In this document: positions 48,498 to 56,980 of the stretch, piece by piece
How the letters are laid out: each line of letters starts with the position of its first letter
Numbering within the stretch: the stretch's first letter is position 1
NCBI RefSeq assembly: GCF_009602435.1
Contig: NZ_VZDQ01000027.1
Coordinates: forward strand, 62,001 to 126,000
Direction: 5' to 3'
From: Sediminibacillus terrae
GTDB lineage: Bacteria > Bacillota > Bacilli > Bacillales > Amphibacillaceae
Length of the DNA stretch: 64,000 nucleotides
Made by a program: the position numbers and the translations under genes
The notes under the pieces: generated by a model
Databases searched by the model: none
What the model was told of the DNA's origin: nothing
What the model saw: the letters and a program-made list of their open reading frames with translations, nothing else

Positions 48498-49049
48498 ATG
48501 AATAACAGTAGCTTGAAACATGAAGTGCTATCCTGGCTGAAAACTATTTTGGTGGCACTAACAGTTGTCATCGTATGCCGTCATTTTTTGATTACGCCAT
48601 CGATTGTGGAAGGTGAGTCGATGATGCCGACTTTGCATGATGGTGATCGTATCATCCTCAGCAAAATAGGAAAAGTTGAACGGTTCGATGAAATTGCCTT
48701 TCAGGCACCCGACTCTGACGATGCTTATGTAAAACGGGTCATCGGCCTGCCGGGCGACAAAGTCGAAATGAAGGAAGATGTCCTTTATATCAATGACAAG
48801 CAAGTGGATGAACCGTACTTGGAAGAATACAAAAAAAGTTTATCGCAAAGCCAGTATCTCACAAACGATTTTACACTGAAAGAGATTGCCGGCAAAAGCA
48901 CTGTACCGGAAGGCTGCCTTTTCGTTCTGGGAGACAATCGACTGGTCAGCAAAGATAGCAGATACTTTGGATTCATCAAAGATGAAAGCGTCATCGGCGA
49001 TGTCAAATTGAGGATATGGCCATTAGAAGCCATCGGCATACCCGAATAA
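48498..49049 (+). CDS. sipT: Type I signal peptidase
   Basis: The 183-residue membrane enzyme removes signal peptides. A single N-terminal membrane segment (TILVALTVVIVCRHFLI) is followed by the catalytic Ser41 in VEGESMMPTL and Lys79 in YVKRVIGLPGD; GDNRLVSKDSRYFG is box E. The size fits SipS/SipT. Single gene with a strong terminator. Confidence 0.95.
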   Translation: MNNSSLKHEVLSWLKTILVALTVVIVCRHFLITPSIVEGESMMPTLHDGDRIILSKIGKVERFDEIAFQAPDSDDAYVKRVIGLPGDKVEMKEDVLYINDKQVDEPYLEEYKKSLSQSQYLTNDFTLKEIAGKSTVPEGCLFVLGDNRLVSKDSRYFGFIKDESVIGDVKLRIWPLEAIGIPE

Positions 49050-49050
49050 A

Positions 49051-49101
49051 AAAGGGGGCGGTTCCAAAAGTCTTTCACCGACTTATGGAACCACCCCCTT
49101 T
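49051..49101 (+). terminator. Terminator of the signal peptidase gene
   Basis: A 15-base stem AAAGGGGGCGGTTCC / GGAACCACCCCCTTT with one mismatch and a T/A context. Confidence 0.88.
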
Positions 49102-49144
49102 CTAATGGACACTTCCGAAGGGAATTTGGCCGAAACAGGAGAAT

Positions 49145-49369
49145 GGGGGTCAGTCCCCACAAAGGGACAATACGAGATAGATTTGTAAAGATAGTGAAAA
49201 TGGGGCCAGTCCCCGAAAGGCGGATTTGTCAACATATAGTAAGTTTATACGTCATTTCGAGTGTATATGGTGGTTCACGGGCGGCCGCGTGTATAGATGG
49301 GGTCTGTCCCCGAAGCCCGGTCCTGGAACATGTCGGTGGGATTTCTGGTGGTTGATGGGGACTGACCCC
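49145..49369. repeat. Cluster of four GGGG(T/A)CAGTCCCC mini-palindromes
   Basis: Units at 49145-49158 (GGGGGTCAGTCCCC), 49202-49214 (GGGGCCAGTCCCC), 49299-49311 (GGGGTCTGTCCCC) and 49357-49369 (GGGGACTGACCCC). Unit 2 shares the downstream tail CGAAAGGCGGATTTGTC with units of the first cluster. The cluster fills the 380-base gap before splA; otherwise no gene is seen there. Confidence 0.75.
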
Positions 49370-49429
49370 GTTTATTTTTTGGGGGGATTGGGATAATAAG
49401 GTTATCTTGATGGAGAGTTGGGTGAGATG

Positions 49430-49687
49430 ATGGAATATAATCAGGGTTATATGCCTGGTGAGGTGGTCTATGTGATCATCCGGAATCCGCATGTGCAAGG
49501 GGTGGCCAATGTGCAGGAGGCTGCCGTCGTGACTGATCCGGAAAATGGAAATGAACTGGCGTTGTTTTTGTATGATACATACTATCCCTTGACGGAAGAA
49601 GTGGCGGTGTACCGCTCGGAACAGGAAGCAGAACATGCATACCAGGCTGCGTTTGGTACCGAGGATTCGGAGGGGTTGCATGGTTAA
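49430..49687 (+). CDS. splA: SplA regulator of spore photoproduct lyase
   Basis: The 85-residue protein matches SplA: GEVVYVIIRNPHVQGVANVQ, EAAVVTDPENGNELALFLYD and TYYPLTEEVAVYRSEQEAEH. In B. subtilis splA is a TRAP-like negative regulator cotranscribed with splB in the forespore. It overlaps the splB start by eight bases. ATG 49430 (or 49427) after GGGTGAG. Confidence 0.9.
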   Translation: MEYNQGYMPGEVVYVIIRNPHVQGVANVQEAAVVTDPENGNELALFLYDTYYPLTEEVAVYRSEQEAEHAYQAAFGTEDSEGLHG

Positions 49688-50708
49688 ACCTTTTGTCCCG
49701 CAGTTGGTATATGTGGAACCGAAGGCCATGGAGTATCCCCTTGGCCGCGAACTTGTCGATAAATTTAACGGGATGGGGATCGAAATCCGGGAAACGACCT
49801 CCCATAATCAGGTCCGCAATTTGCCGGGTGAAAACGATTTTCAGAAGTACCGCAATGCAAAATCCACCCTCGTTGTAGGGATAAGAAAGACACTGAAATT
49901 TGATACCTCCAAGCCTTCTGCTGAATATGCGATTCCGTTCGCGACGGGGTGCATGGGGCACTGCCATTATTGTTACTTGCAAACGACGATGGGCAGCAAG
50001 CCGTACATCCGGACTTATGTCAACACCGAGGAAATTTTTGACGCAGCGGAAAAATACATGCGTGACCGGGCTCCTGAATTTACGCGATTCGAGGCTTCCT
50101 GTACTTCGGATATCGTCGGGATTGATCACCTGACCCACACGTTGAAACGGGCAATCGAGTATTTTGGAAAATCGACTTACGGGAAACTTCGCTTTGTGAC
50201 CAAGTTTGCCCATGTCGATCACCTTCTGGATGCCGAACATAACGGCAGGACCAGGTTCCGATTCAGTATCAATGATGATTATGTAATCAAGTACTTTGAA
50301 CCGGGGACCTCAAGACTTGCCGAGCGGATCGGAGCAGCGGTCAAAGTGGCAGAGGCCGGTTATCCGCTCGGTTTTATCGTTGCGCCGATTTACTTGCATG
50401 AAGGCTGGCAGGAAGGCTATCCGGAAATGCTGGAAAGGCTGGCAGATGCACTTCCATCTTCCGCAAAAAAAGATCTGACATTCGAACTGATCCAGCATCG
50501 GTTTACGCAGCCGGCTAAACGGGTCATTGAAAAAAATTACCCGATGACCAAACTGGAGTTGGACGAATCAAAGCGAAAATGGAAATGGGGCAGGTATGGT
50601 ATTGGCAAGTACGTCTATAAGGACGAGGAACAGGAAGAAATGAAAGATGTATTGAAGTCGACCATCCACAAGCTTTTTCCAAAGGCAACAATCGAATATT
50701 TCACATGA
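49680..50708 (+). CDS. splB: Spore photoproduct lyase
   Basis: The 342-residue radical-SAM enzyme repairs the UV spore photoproduct in germinating spores. The iron-sulfur cysteines are at 91, 95 and 98 (TGCMGHCHYCYLQT) and the hydrogen-donor Cys141 (RFEASCTSDIVG) is present, both exactly as in B. subtilis. Length is identical to the B. subtilis protein. Cotranscribed with splA. Confidence 0.97.
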   Translation: MVKPFVPQLVYVEPKAMEYPLGRELVDKFNGMGIEIRETTSHNQVRNLPGENDFQKYRNAKSTLVVGIRKTLKFDTSKPSAEYAIPFATGCMGHCHYCYLQTTMGSKPYIRTYVNTEEIFDAAEKYMRDRAPEFTRFEASCTSDIVGIDHLTHTLKRAIEYFGKSTYGKLRFVTKFAHVDHLLDAEHNGRTRFRFSINDDYVIKYFEPGTSRLAERIGAAVKVAEAGYPLGFIVAPIYLHEGWQEGYPEMLERLADALPSSAKKDLTFELIQHRFTQPAKRVIEKNYPMTKLELDESKRKWKWGRYGIGKYVYKDEEQEEMKDVLKSTIHKLFPKATIEYFT

Positions 50709-50772
50709 TCGTGGCTTGTTTGACATTATGGTCCATTCATGTTTTAGTGAAAGTAGTTAAATATTTTGGAAG

Positions 50773-50860
50773 TCCACTAGGGGCGCCTGTAAGGCTGAGA
50801 TAAGGAATAACCTTGGTCCCTTAGAACCTGAACTGGTTAGTACCAGCGTAGGAAAGTGGA
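50773..50860 (+). ncRNA. TPP riboswitch (THI element)
   Basis: The conserved THI pieces are all present in order: TCCAC/GTGGA closing stem (50773-50777 with 50856-50860), GGGGCGCC, GGCTGAGA, then AGAACCTGAACTGGTT and ACCAGCGTAGG. With thiamine pyrophosphate bound, the downstream terminator should form. Confidence 0.95.
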
Positions 50861-50904
50861 GACGGGATACGTATATCTATGGATAAACCTTACCAAGATT
50901 GTAT

Positions 50905-50936
50905 AAACCGCTCCAGTTTTCTGGAGCGGTTTTTTT
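50905..50936 (+). terminator. TPP-riboswitch-controlled terminator
   Basis: A perfect 12-base stem AAACCGCTCCAG/CTGGAGCGGTTT with a TTTT loop and seven T residues, 45 bases after the aptamer. Confidence 0.93.
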
Positions 50937-51043
50937 GCGTTCCGGGAACTGTGCGGCTGACTGCACACTATTTCTCCGATATGGACTCCCCTCCATTTCC
51001 CAGAGGTTGCGGACTTCCTCCAAAAAAAGGAGGAGTTTTTACC

Positions 51044-51748
51044 ATGACATTTTCCGAACAGTTGAGAAAACAGGCAGATGAAGTTTTCAAAGGAATCCTG
51101 CAGCATCCTTTTATAAGGGGAATAGCCGCAGGAACTGTACCAAAGCAGGCTTTGATTCACTATGTAAAAGCAGATTATGAATATTTGTCTGCATTCAACC
51201 GAATATACGGCCTGGCGATTTCGAAGTGTGAGGACAGGTCCGACATGGTTTTTTTCCAGGAACAAATCGGGTTCGTCCTCAACAATGAAATTCATCCGCA
51301 TGAAAATTTTTGCAGGGTGGCAGGGGTGAACTATGAAGAACTGCAAGGAAGCCCGCTTCCGCCCACAGCAGATCACTATGTCGCCCACATGAGCAAAGCC
51401 GCCTACAGCGGAACGATGGGTGAAACCCTGGCAGCATTGCTTCCATGTCCATGGACTTATCTGGAAATCGGTTTGGCATTGAAGGAAGAAAAACAGCCTG
51501 ACAATTCCCATCCGTTTTATGAATGGATTTCTTTTTATGCAGACGGAGAAATTGCAGAAGTCACTCATGAATTATGCAGGAAAATCGACCGCTGGGCAGC
51601 CAATGCCAGTGAACGGGAGAAACAAAAAGCGGCCCAGGCCTTTTTGAAAAGCTGCCTGTTGGAATACAACTTTTGGGAAATGGCCTATACACAGGAAACA
51701 TGGCCATTCTCTGTGCTTACCAACCAACAGATCCAGCTGTTGCATTAA
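51044..51748 (+). CDS. tenA: Thiaminase II / aminopyrimidine aminohydrolase
   Basis: The 234-residue enzyme hydrolyses aminopyrimidine breakdown products of thiamine to HMP for salvage. The catalytic Cys135 is in LLPCPWTYLEIG, with Asp44 in VKADYEYLSAFNRIYG and Glu near the end (EYNFWEMAYTQE). It matches B. subtilis TenA. First gene after the TPP riboswitch; AAGGAGGAG site before ATG 51044. Confidence 0.96.
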   Translation: MTFSEQLRKQADEVFKGILQHPFIRGIAAGTVPKQALIHYVKADYEYLSAFNRIYGLAISKCEDRSDMVFFQEQIGFVLNNEIHPHENFCRVAGVNYEELQGSPLPPTADHYVAHMSKAAYSGTMGETLAALLPCPWTYLEIGLALKEEKQPDNSHPFYEWISFYADGEIAEVTHELCRKIDRWAANASEREKQKAAQAFLKSCLLEYNFWEMAYTQETWPFSVLTNQQIQLLH

Positions 51749-51772
51749 AACCTGAAAAAAGGGGGGAACCGC

Positions 51773-52600
51773 ATGATTGCAAGTGCTTTGACCATTGCCG
51801 GAACAGATCCAACTGGCGGAGCCGGCATACAGGCAGATTTGAAAAGTTTCCAGGAAAGAGAAGTTTACGGGATGAGTGTGGTCACCTCTGTAGTGGCCCA
51901 AAACACCATGGGAGTCAAGGATGTCCAGCATTTGTCAGTCGATTTTATCGAAAAACAGCTGGATGCCGTATTTGAGGATATCACTCCCGATGCGGTAAAA
52001 ACGGGAATGATTGCTACGAGCGATATGATGGAACTGATAGCAGATAAATTGATAAAACAACAGTCTCCATATGTAATCGACCCGGTCATGGTGGCCAAGA
52101 GCGGTCACGCTCTGATGGAAGAGAAATCAAGACAGACGGTCAGGGATAAATTGATTCCTTTGGCTGCTATTGCGACGCCGAACATTCCGGAAGCGGAAAT
52201 GCTGGTCGAGTTTCCGATAAGAAATCTTTCAGATGCCAAGCGGGCAGCCAAGCTGATTGTGGAAGAGCTTGGAGCCGGAGCTGCAGTTGTGAAAGGTGGA
52301 CATTTATCGGGAGAAGCTATTGATGTTTTATATGACAAACAGGAATATCATTTGTTTCAGTCGCCAAGGGTGGATACCAAGCATACCCATGGAACGGGCT
52401 GTACATTTTCTGCGGTCATCGCATCCGAGCTGGCAAAAGGAAGAACAATATACGAAGCGGTTTCGACAGGCAAGGAATTCATCACCGCAGCGATTCATCA
52501 TACCTTGGGAATCGGCAAGGGTAACGGTCCGACCAACCATTGGGGTTACCGGATACACGGGCTTCCCGGCCTGAAGGAAGGAGTGGAGTCCAATGAATGA
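51773..52600 (+). CDS. thiD: Hydroxymethylpyrimidine (phosphate) kinase
   Basis: The 275-residue ribokinase-fold enzyme phosphorylates HMP twice. It carries LTIAGTDPTGGAGIQADLKS at the N-terminus, VKTGMIAT, PYVIDPVMVAKSGHALM and the anion-hole THGTGCTFSAVIASELAKG. It is second in the riboswitch-controlled thiamine salvage operon, overlapping thiM by eight bases. A paralogue lies at 56180-56980. Confidence 0.93.
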   Translation: MIASALTIAGTDPTGGAGIQADLKSFQEREVYGMSVVTSVVAQNTMGVKDVQHLSVDFIEKQLDAVFEDITPDAVKTGMIATSDMMELIADKLIKQQSPYVIDPVMVAKSGHALMEEKSRQTVRDKLIPLAAIATPNIPEAEMLVEFPIRNLSDAKRAAKLIVEELGAGAAVVKGGHLSGEAIDVLYDKQEYHLFQSPRVDTKHTHGTGCTFSAVIASELAKGRTIYEAVSTGKEFITAAIHHTLGIGKGNGPTNHWGYRIHGLPGLKEGVESNE

Positions 52601-53390
52601 GAATACCAGTTTACTAACGAACGTGAGAGATAGGCAACCGTTGATCCACAATATCACCAACCAAGTCGTCACCAATTTCACGGCAAATGGGCTGCTGGCC
52701 ATGGGGGCTTCCCCCGTCATGGCCAATGCGGAAGAAGAAGTCGCTGACATGGCAGCAATAGCCGACGCGCTAGTATTGAATATCGGCACGCTGACTGCAT
52801 CGCAGGTAAATGCGATGATCAAGGCAGGACAGGCAGCAAATCAAAAGGGGATTCCAGTCGTGTTTGATCCAGTAGGAGTCGGAGCAACCTCCTATCGTAA
52901 CATGATAGCCTTGAGAATCCTGGAAGAAATCGATGTATCATTGATTCGTGCCAATGCAGGGGAAATTGCTTTTCTGGCCGGGGCAGATGCAGAAATGAAA
53001 GGTGTTGACTCAGCTTTTCAAGGTGATGCCCGGAAGATAGCAGTTGAGGCCGCGAAGCAGCTGGAAACAGCTGTGGTGCTTACTGGAGAACAAGACATCA
53101 TCACGGATGGAGAAACTATATATGTAAGCAGGAATGGCCATCAATTGCAGACGAAAATTACCGGGGCAGGATGCCTGCTCAGTTCAGTGATTGCTGCCTT
53201 TTTAGCAGTGGGAAGAGAAAAACTGCCAGTCGCTGGAGCTGCTGTCAGCTATTATGGGGCAGCTGCCGAAATGGCCGCTTCCATGAGTGATGGACCGGGC
53301 AGTTTTCAGCGAGCATTTCTTGATTGCCTGTATCGGTTGGATGAGAAAGGGTGGCTGGAAAAAATGCAGTTGAAACAGGTGGATGGATAA
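52593..53390 (+). CDS. thiM: Hydroxyethylthiazole kinase
   Basis: The 265-residue enzyme phosphorylates the thiazole half of thiamine. Diagnostic stretches are RQPLIHNITNQVVTNFTANG, LLAMGASPVMANAEEEV, VVFDPVGVGATSYRN, LIRANAGEIAFLAG and TGAGCLLSSVIAAFLA. It works with ThiD and ThiE to rebuild thiamine phosphate from salvaged parts. Confidence 0.96.
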   Translation: MNENTSLLTNVRDRQPLIHNITNQVVTNFTANGLLAMGASPVMANAEEEVADMAAIADALVLNIGTLTASQVNAMIKAGQAANQKGIPVVFDPVGVGATSYRNMIALRILEEIDVSLIRANAGEIAFLAGADAEMKGVDSAFQGDARKIAVEAAKQLETAVVLTGEQDIITDGETIYVSRNGHQLQTKITGAGCLLSSVIAAFLAVGREKLPVAGAAVSYYGAAAEMAASMSDGPGSFQRAFLDCLYRLDEKGWLEKMQLKQVDG

Positions 53391-53393
53391 CGG

Positions 53394-54038
53394 ATGCTCT
53401 TACGTCAGTCTTTACAAGTCTACTTTATCATGGGAAGTAATAATTGCACCGGAAATCCGTTAGCCGTTTTGGAGCAGGCGTTAGCCGGCGGCATAACCAT
53501 GTTTCAGTTTAGGGAAAAGGGCCGGGGGGCAAAGACCGGTATAGATAAACAATTGCTGGCTTTGCAAATGAAAGAGTTGTGCCATCGACACCATGTCCCA
53601 TTTATTGTGAACGATGATGTGGATTTGGCCATCGACGTGGGCGCGGACGGAATACATGTAGGTCAGGAAGATGAACCGATTGACTCTGTCCGACGCCGTT
53701 GTCCAGGCCACTTTATTGTCGGAGTATCGGCAACCAATGTGAGAGAAGCCCATGAAGCCGACTCCGCAGGGGCAGACTATATTGGTGCCGGACCAGTTTT
53801 TGCTACTGCCACCAAACACGATGCCAAGGCACCTATCGGTATAGAAGGCTTGTCCCGGATTAGAAGGTTGATCGGCAACACACCGCTTGTAGCAATAGGC
53901 GGCATTCATGAAAAAAATGCAGAAGAGGTGATCATGGCCGGGGCGGACGGTATATCGGTCATTTCGGCAATCAGCAGAGCGGAGAATTCCTTGACAGCAG
54001 CACAGCAGTTAAAACTCCGGACGACTGTAACCGAATAG
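53394..54038 (+). CDS. thiE: Thiamine phosphate synthase
   Basis: The 214-residue TIM-barrel enzyme joins HMP-diphosphate and thiazole phosphate. Motifs: GGITMFQFREKGRGAKTG, FIVNDDVDLAIDVGADGIHV, GQEDEPI, GVSATNVREAHEADSAGADY, IGAGPVFATATK and LVAIGGIHEKNA. It ends the operon tenA-thiD-thiM-thiE; no de novo thiC or thiG is in the window. Confidence 0.95.
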   Translation: MLLRQSLQVYFIMGSNNCTGNPLAVLEQALAGGITMFQFREKGRGAKTGIDKQLLALQMKELCHRHHVPFIVNDDVDLAIDVGADGIHVGQEDEPIDSVRRRCPGHFIVGVSATNVREAHEADSAGADYIGAGPVFATATKHDAKAPIGIEGLSRIRRLIGNTPLVAIGGIHEKNAEEVIMAGADGISVISAISRAENSLTAAQQLKLRTTVTE

Positions 54039-54192
54039 GGTTCTGTGTGAAAAAAGCATGATGCCACTGCAAAGGCTGCTTTTTCCCATCCAAAGCAGAG
54101 GGTTATTCATTTCGTAAATTGGCGTTTGATGATAAACTGAAGGGTAGTGAAGTTGCCGACAGTGGCAGCATGTAGTGAAGGAGGGTGCGAAA

Positions 54193-54717
54193 ATGCGCTT
54201 GCAGGACAAAAAGGTCATTGCACTCGTTGCCCATGATTTCGAAGATCTGGAACTGTGGTATCCGATTCTTCGTCTTCAGGAAGAAGGAGCGACCGTGCAT
54301 TTAGTCGGGGAAAAAGCCGGCGAAAAATACATTGGAAAATATGGAGTCCCTGCGATCTCGGATTATGCCTATGCTGATATAAAAGCAGAAGATTACGATG
54401 CAATCCTCGTTCCGGGAGGATGGGCGCCAGATAAAATCCGTCGCTTCCCAGAAGTATTGGAAATGCTTCGGCACATGGATCATTATGAAAAGCCGATCGG
54501 TCAGATATGCCATGCCGGCTGGGTGTTAATTTCCGCAGATATTGTCAGGGGAAGAAACGTCACCAGTACGCCTGGCATCAAGGATGATATGACAAATGCG
54601 GGCGGTAATTGGCAGGACTTACCGGTAGTTGTAGATGGACATATCGTTTCAAGCCGCCGTCCGCCGGATTTGCCTCCATATATGAAGGAGTTTGCTGATT
54701 TACTTGCCGATTCCTGA
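54193..54717 (+). CDS. DJ-1/PfpI-family protein
   Basis: The 174-residue protein has the nucleophile elbow IGQICHAGW (Cys106-His107) and AILVPGGWAPDKIRR, plus the conserved early Glu in FEDLELWYPI. Such proteins are glyoxalase III-type deglycases or stress chaperones; B. subtilis YraA and YfkM are relatives. ATG 54193 follows GAAGGAGG. Monocistronic. Confidence 0.92.
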   Translation: MRLQDKKVIALVAHDFEDLELWYPILRLQEEGATVHLVGEKAGEKYIGKYGVPAISDYAYADIKAEDYDAILVPGGWAPDKIRRFPEVLEMLRHMDHYEKPIGQICHAGWVLISADIVRGRNVTSTPGIKDDMTNAGGNWQDLPVVVDGHIVSSRRPPDLPPYMKEFADLLADS

Positions 54718-54829
54718 TAGAAAGCGGGCTGTACAAGTTGTTGTGCAGTCTTTTTTCATCTTCTTGAATTTTCCTGAGCCGGTGGATTTACGGTGAAACC
54801 TGTGACTGAACGGAAGGGAGGTTAACGTC

Positions 54830-55303
54830 ATAGATATTGTCATTTGGATTTTAATTGCAGCTAGTTTTCTACTAAGTTTTGCCGGAATTATTTTCCCGTT
54901 GATTCCGGCTCCCCTAATGCTCTGGATCGGCTTTTTGCTGTACTTTTTCTTTATGGACGGAGAATTATCGATACTGTTTTGGATTGCCATGGTGGTACTA
55001 ACAGTCATCCTGATTGTATCGGACATCATTGCCAATAGCTATTTCGTGAAAAAATATGGCGGTTCCAAGTGGGGAGAAAGAATTGCAGCTGTTGGAGTAA
55101 TTGTCGGTTCCTTTATCATTCCGCCGTTCGGAATCATCATCGTTCCGTTTGTCGCCGTGTTCTTGACGGAAATCATCCAACAGAAAACGACTGAACAGGC
55201 ATGGAGGGCTTCGCTAGGTTCTTTGATGGGATTTCTCGGAGGAGCCGCAGCCAAAGTCGTCATTCAGTTAATCATGATTATTTGGTTCTTTTTTGCTATT
55301 TGA
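54830..55303 (+). CDS. DUF456 membrane protein, probable ATA start
   Basis: The 157-residue protein has several membrane segments and the DUF456 pattern GIIFPLIPAPLMLWIGFLLY, YGGSKWGERIAAVGVIVGS, IIPPFGIIIVPFVAVFLTEI and GSLMGFLGGAAAKVVIQLIM. Family members begin MDIVxWxLI. Here that methionine is an ATA at 54830, exactly eight bases after GGGAGG (54816-54821); an in-frame stop lies at 54803 and no ATG, GTG or TTG occurs until TTG 54899, deep in the conserved part. So an ATA start (or an error in the sequence) is indicated. Confidence 0.85.
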   Translation: MDIVIWILIAASFLLSFAGIIFPLIPAPLMLWIGFLLYFFFMDGELSILFWIAMVVLTVILIVSDIIANSYFVKKYGGSKWGERIAAVGVIVGSFIIPPFGIIIVPFVAVFLTEIIQQKTTEQAWRASLGSLMGFLGGAAAKVVIQLIMIIWFFFAI

Positions 55304-55304
55304 T

Positions 55305-55348
55305 AAAAAGCAGCCTTTTATCGCCGGCTCGGCGGGAGGCTGCTTTTT
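55305..55348. terminator. Bidirectional terminator between DUF456 and DUF3817 genes
   Basis: AAAAAGCAGCCT/AGGCTGCTTTTT with a 20-base loop containing its own CCGGC/GCGG pairing. Confidence 0.88.
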
Positions 55349-55416
55349 ATCATCGTTATACTTCTGTCTCCCTCGAGGTCTAAGCTTGCCAGGAGCACCG
55401 AGGCGTCCCGTGCATT

Positions 55417-55713
55417 TTAGACATAACGGGATTTCTGTAGACGATAATCCAATACATAGTTGCCAAAAGGGATGAAAGCTACCAGCAGGGAGCCGAACAG
55501 CCACTTGAACGCCCAGCGGATTTTAATTGTCGTATAGGCTATGACCAGCAGGTAGACGACAAAGAAAAAACCGTGAAGGGAGCCGACCAGGGTGACTACC
55601 TCCGGGAAGCCTGCTATGTATTTCAATGGCATGGCGATAAACAAAAGGACGACAAGAGAAGTTCCTTCGATCATGCCGAATATCCGGAACAGTCGAATTG
55701 GGGAGTTCAACAT
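55417..55713 (-). CDS. DUF3817 membrane protein
   Basis: About 98 residues with three membrane segments: RIFGMIEGTSLVVLLFIAMP, LVGSLHGFFFVVYLLVIAYT and WAFKWLFGSLLVAFIPFGNY. The pattern EGTSLVVLL...GSLHGxxFxxY...PFGxYxLD is DUF3817. Function unknown. ATG 55713 has GGAGG at six bases; an earlier ATG (55731) does not. Confidence 0.88.
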   Translation of the reverse strand: MLNSPIRLFRIFGMIEGTSLVVLLFIAMPLKYIAGFPEVVTLVGSLHGFFFVVYLLVIAYTTIKIRWAFKWLFGSLLVAFIPFGNYVLDYRLQKSRYV

Positions 55714-55827
55714 GCGATACCTCCATTCCAAACATGTTTTCTTCTTTAGTATAATAGATAAAAGGATGCTAAACTATAGATTGCCGAATGTTCTGCATAA
55801 TTTCATCAAAACAGAGGAGAGAATACG

Positions 55828-56157
55828 TTGAAAAATATATTGCCGTTGATCCTGCCGACTTTTTTGATCGTTTTTGGGGTCACTAGCTATCTGACCACCG
55901 AGTTGGCGGCGGGAGCACTTATCATCTTGTTGATTGGCATGATCGTATTTTTAGTCGAGTTACGATACATAAGAAAAGGCAGGCCGAGGTATCGGACAGC
56001 TATTACGTTATGGACAGCGGGTATTGTTTATTTAATGTTCGTCGTTGTGGAACAATACCTCTATGGAAAAGTGTTTAATTATTTCTTTGCGACCGTTCTC
56101 GCAATAGGTGCAGGCGTTATTGTCAATGTATTGATGCGGGACGGAAATGGGAATTAG
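55828..56157 (+). CDS. Membrane protein of unknown function (109 aa)
   Basis: The TTG start follows GAGGAGA at seven bases. The product has about four membrane segments (ILPLILPTFLIVFGVTSYLT, LIILLIGMIVFLVELRYI, LWTAGIVYLMFVVVEQYL, FATVLAIGAGVIVNVLM) with a basic loop in the middle (RKGRPRYRT). No family recognised. It precedes the pdxK-like gene by 22 bases and may be cotranscribed with it. Confidence 0.75.
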   Translation: MKNILPLILPTFLIVFGVTSYLTTELAAGALIILLIGMIVFLVELRYIRKGRPRYRTAITLWTAGIVYLMFVVVEQYLYGKVFNYFFATVLAIGAGVIVNVLMRDGNGN

Positions 56158-56179
56158 ATGACAGAAAGGAGAATCGACC

Positions 56180-56980
56180 ATGATTGCACGAGTACTGACG
56201 GTTGCTGGATCTGCGGCACAAGGCAGTGCGGGTATCCAGGCCGACTTGAAAACATTTCAGGAACGGGACGTCTATGGCATGGCTGCCATTACAGCCATTG
56301 TCGCCAACAATCCCGTCACCAGTGAAGGAATGTTCACCAATTCGCTGGAAGCGATAGAAGCGCAGTTTTATACAGCAGTTAAAAATGTCGGAGTGGATGG
56401 TGTGAAAACCGGTATGTTGTTTACGAAAGAGATCATCAGTCTGGTTGTCCGACTCCTTGAAAAAAATGCCCCCGCAAGTTTGGTGGTGGACCCCGTCATG
56501 ATCGGTAAAATGGGGTCGCAGCTTTTAAAAGATGACGCAATTGAAGAAATGAGGGAGAGGCTGTTTCCGCTTGCTACCGTTATCACCCCTAACTTGCATG
56601 AAGCGGAAAGAATAATGGAGAGCGGTCCGATTACCAGTAAAGAAGAGATGAAACATGCTGCAAAATCGCTCCACCGCTTTGGGGCGGATTATGTCATCAT
56701 CAAAGGTGGTGCTCTACCGGAAGATGCAGTCGATATCCTGTATGATGGAAATGGATTTATGGAGTGGGAGCAGCCGCGCATCGATACCATTCATACGAGT
56801 GGAGCAGGCTGCAGTTTCTCGGCAGCGATTGCCGCAGAACTGGCCAAGGGAGCTGCTGTGGAGCAGGCGGTGAACATAGCCAAGGCTTATGTCACTGCTG
56901 CGATCGAGCATGCCCTCGATTTTGGCAAAGGAATAGGGTCCACTTATCACGCAGCATATCGAAAACACCGGCCCCGATAA
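56180..56980 (+). CDS. pdxK: PdxK/ThiD-family kinase (probable pyridoxine kinase)
   Basis: The 266-residue ribokinase-fold protein resembles B. subtilis PdxK: GIQADLKTFQERDVYGMAAI, VDGVKTGMLFTKEIISLVV, LVVDPVMIGKMGSQLLKDDA, VITPNLHEAE and SGAGCSFSAAIAAELAKG. The early substrate motif reads AGSAAQGSAGIQ where both PdxK and ThiD normally have AGSDxSGGAGIQ, so a conserved Asp is lost. It is a close paralogue of thiD at 51773. Pyridoxine/HMP salvage is likely but specificity is open. Confidence 0.82.
   Translation: MIARVLTVAGSAAQGSAGIQADLKTFQERDVYGMAAITAIVANNPVTSEGMFTNSLEAIEAQFYTAVKNVGVDGVKTGMLFTKEIISLVVRLLEKNAPASLVVDPVMIGKMGSQLLKDDAIEEMRERLFPLATVITPNLHEAERIMESGPITSKEEMKHAAKSLHRFGADYVIIKGGALPEDAVDILYDGNGFMEWEQPRIDTIHTSGAGCSFSAAIAAELAKGAAVEQAVNIAKAYVTAAIEHALDFGKGIGSTYHAAYRKHRPR

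Larger units (their letters stand above)
50709..51043. other. 335-base leader of the thiamine operon
   Basis: It holds the TPP riboswitch (50773-50860), its expression-platform terminator (50905-50936) and the tenA ribosome site. Open frames in it are not genes. Confidence 0.8.
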
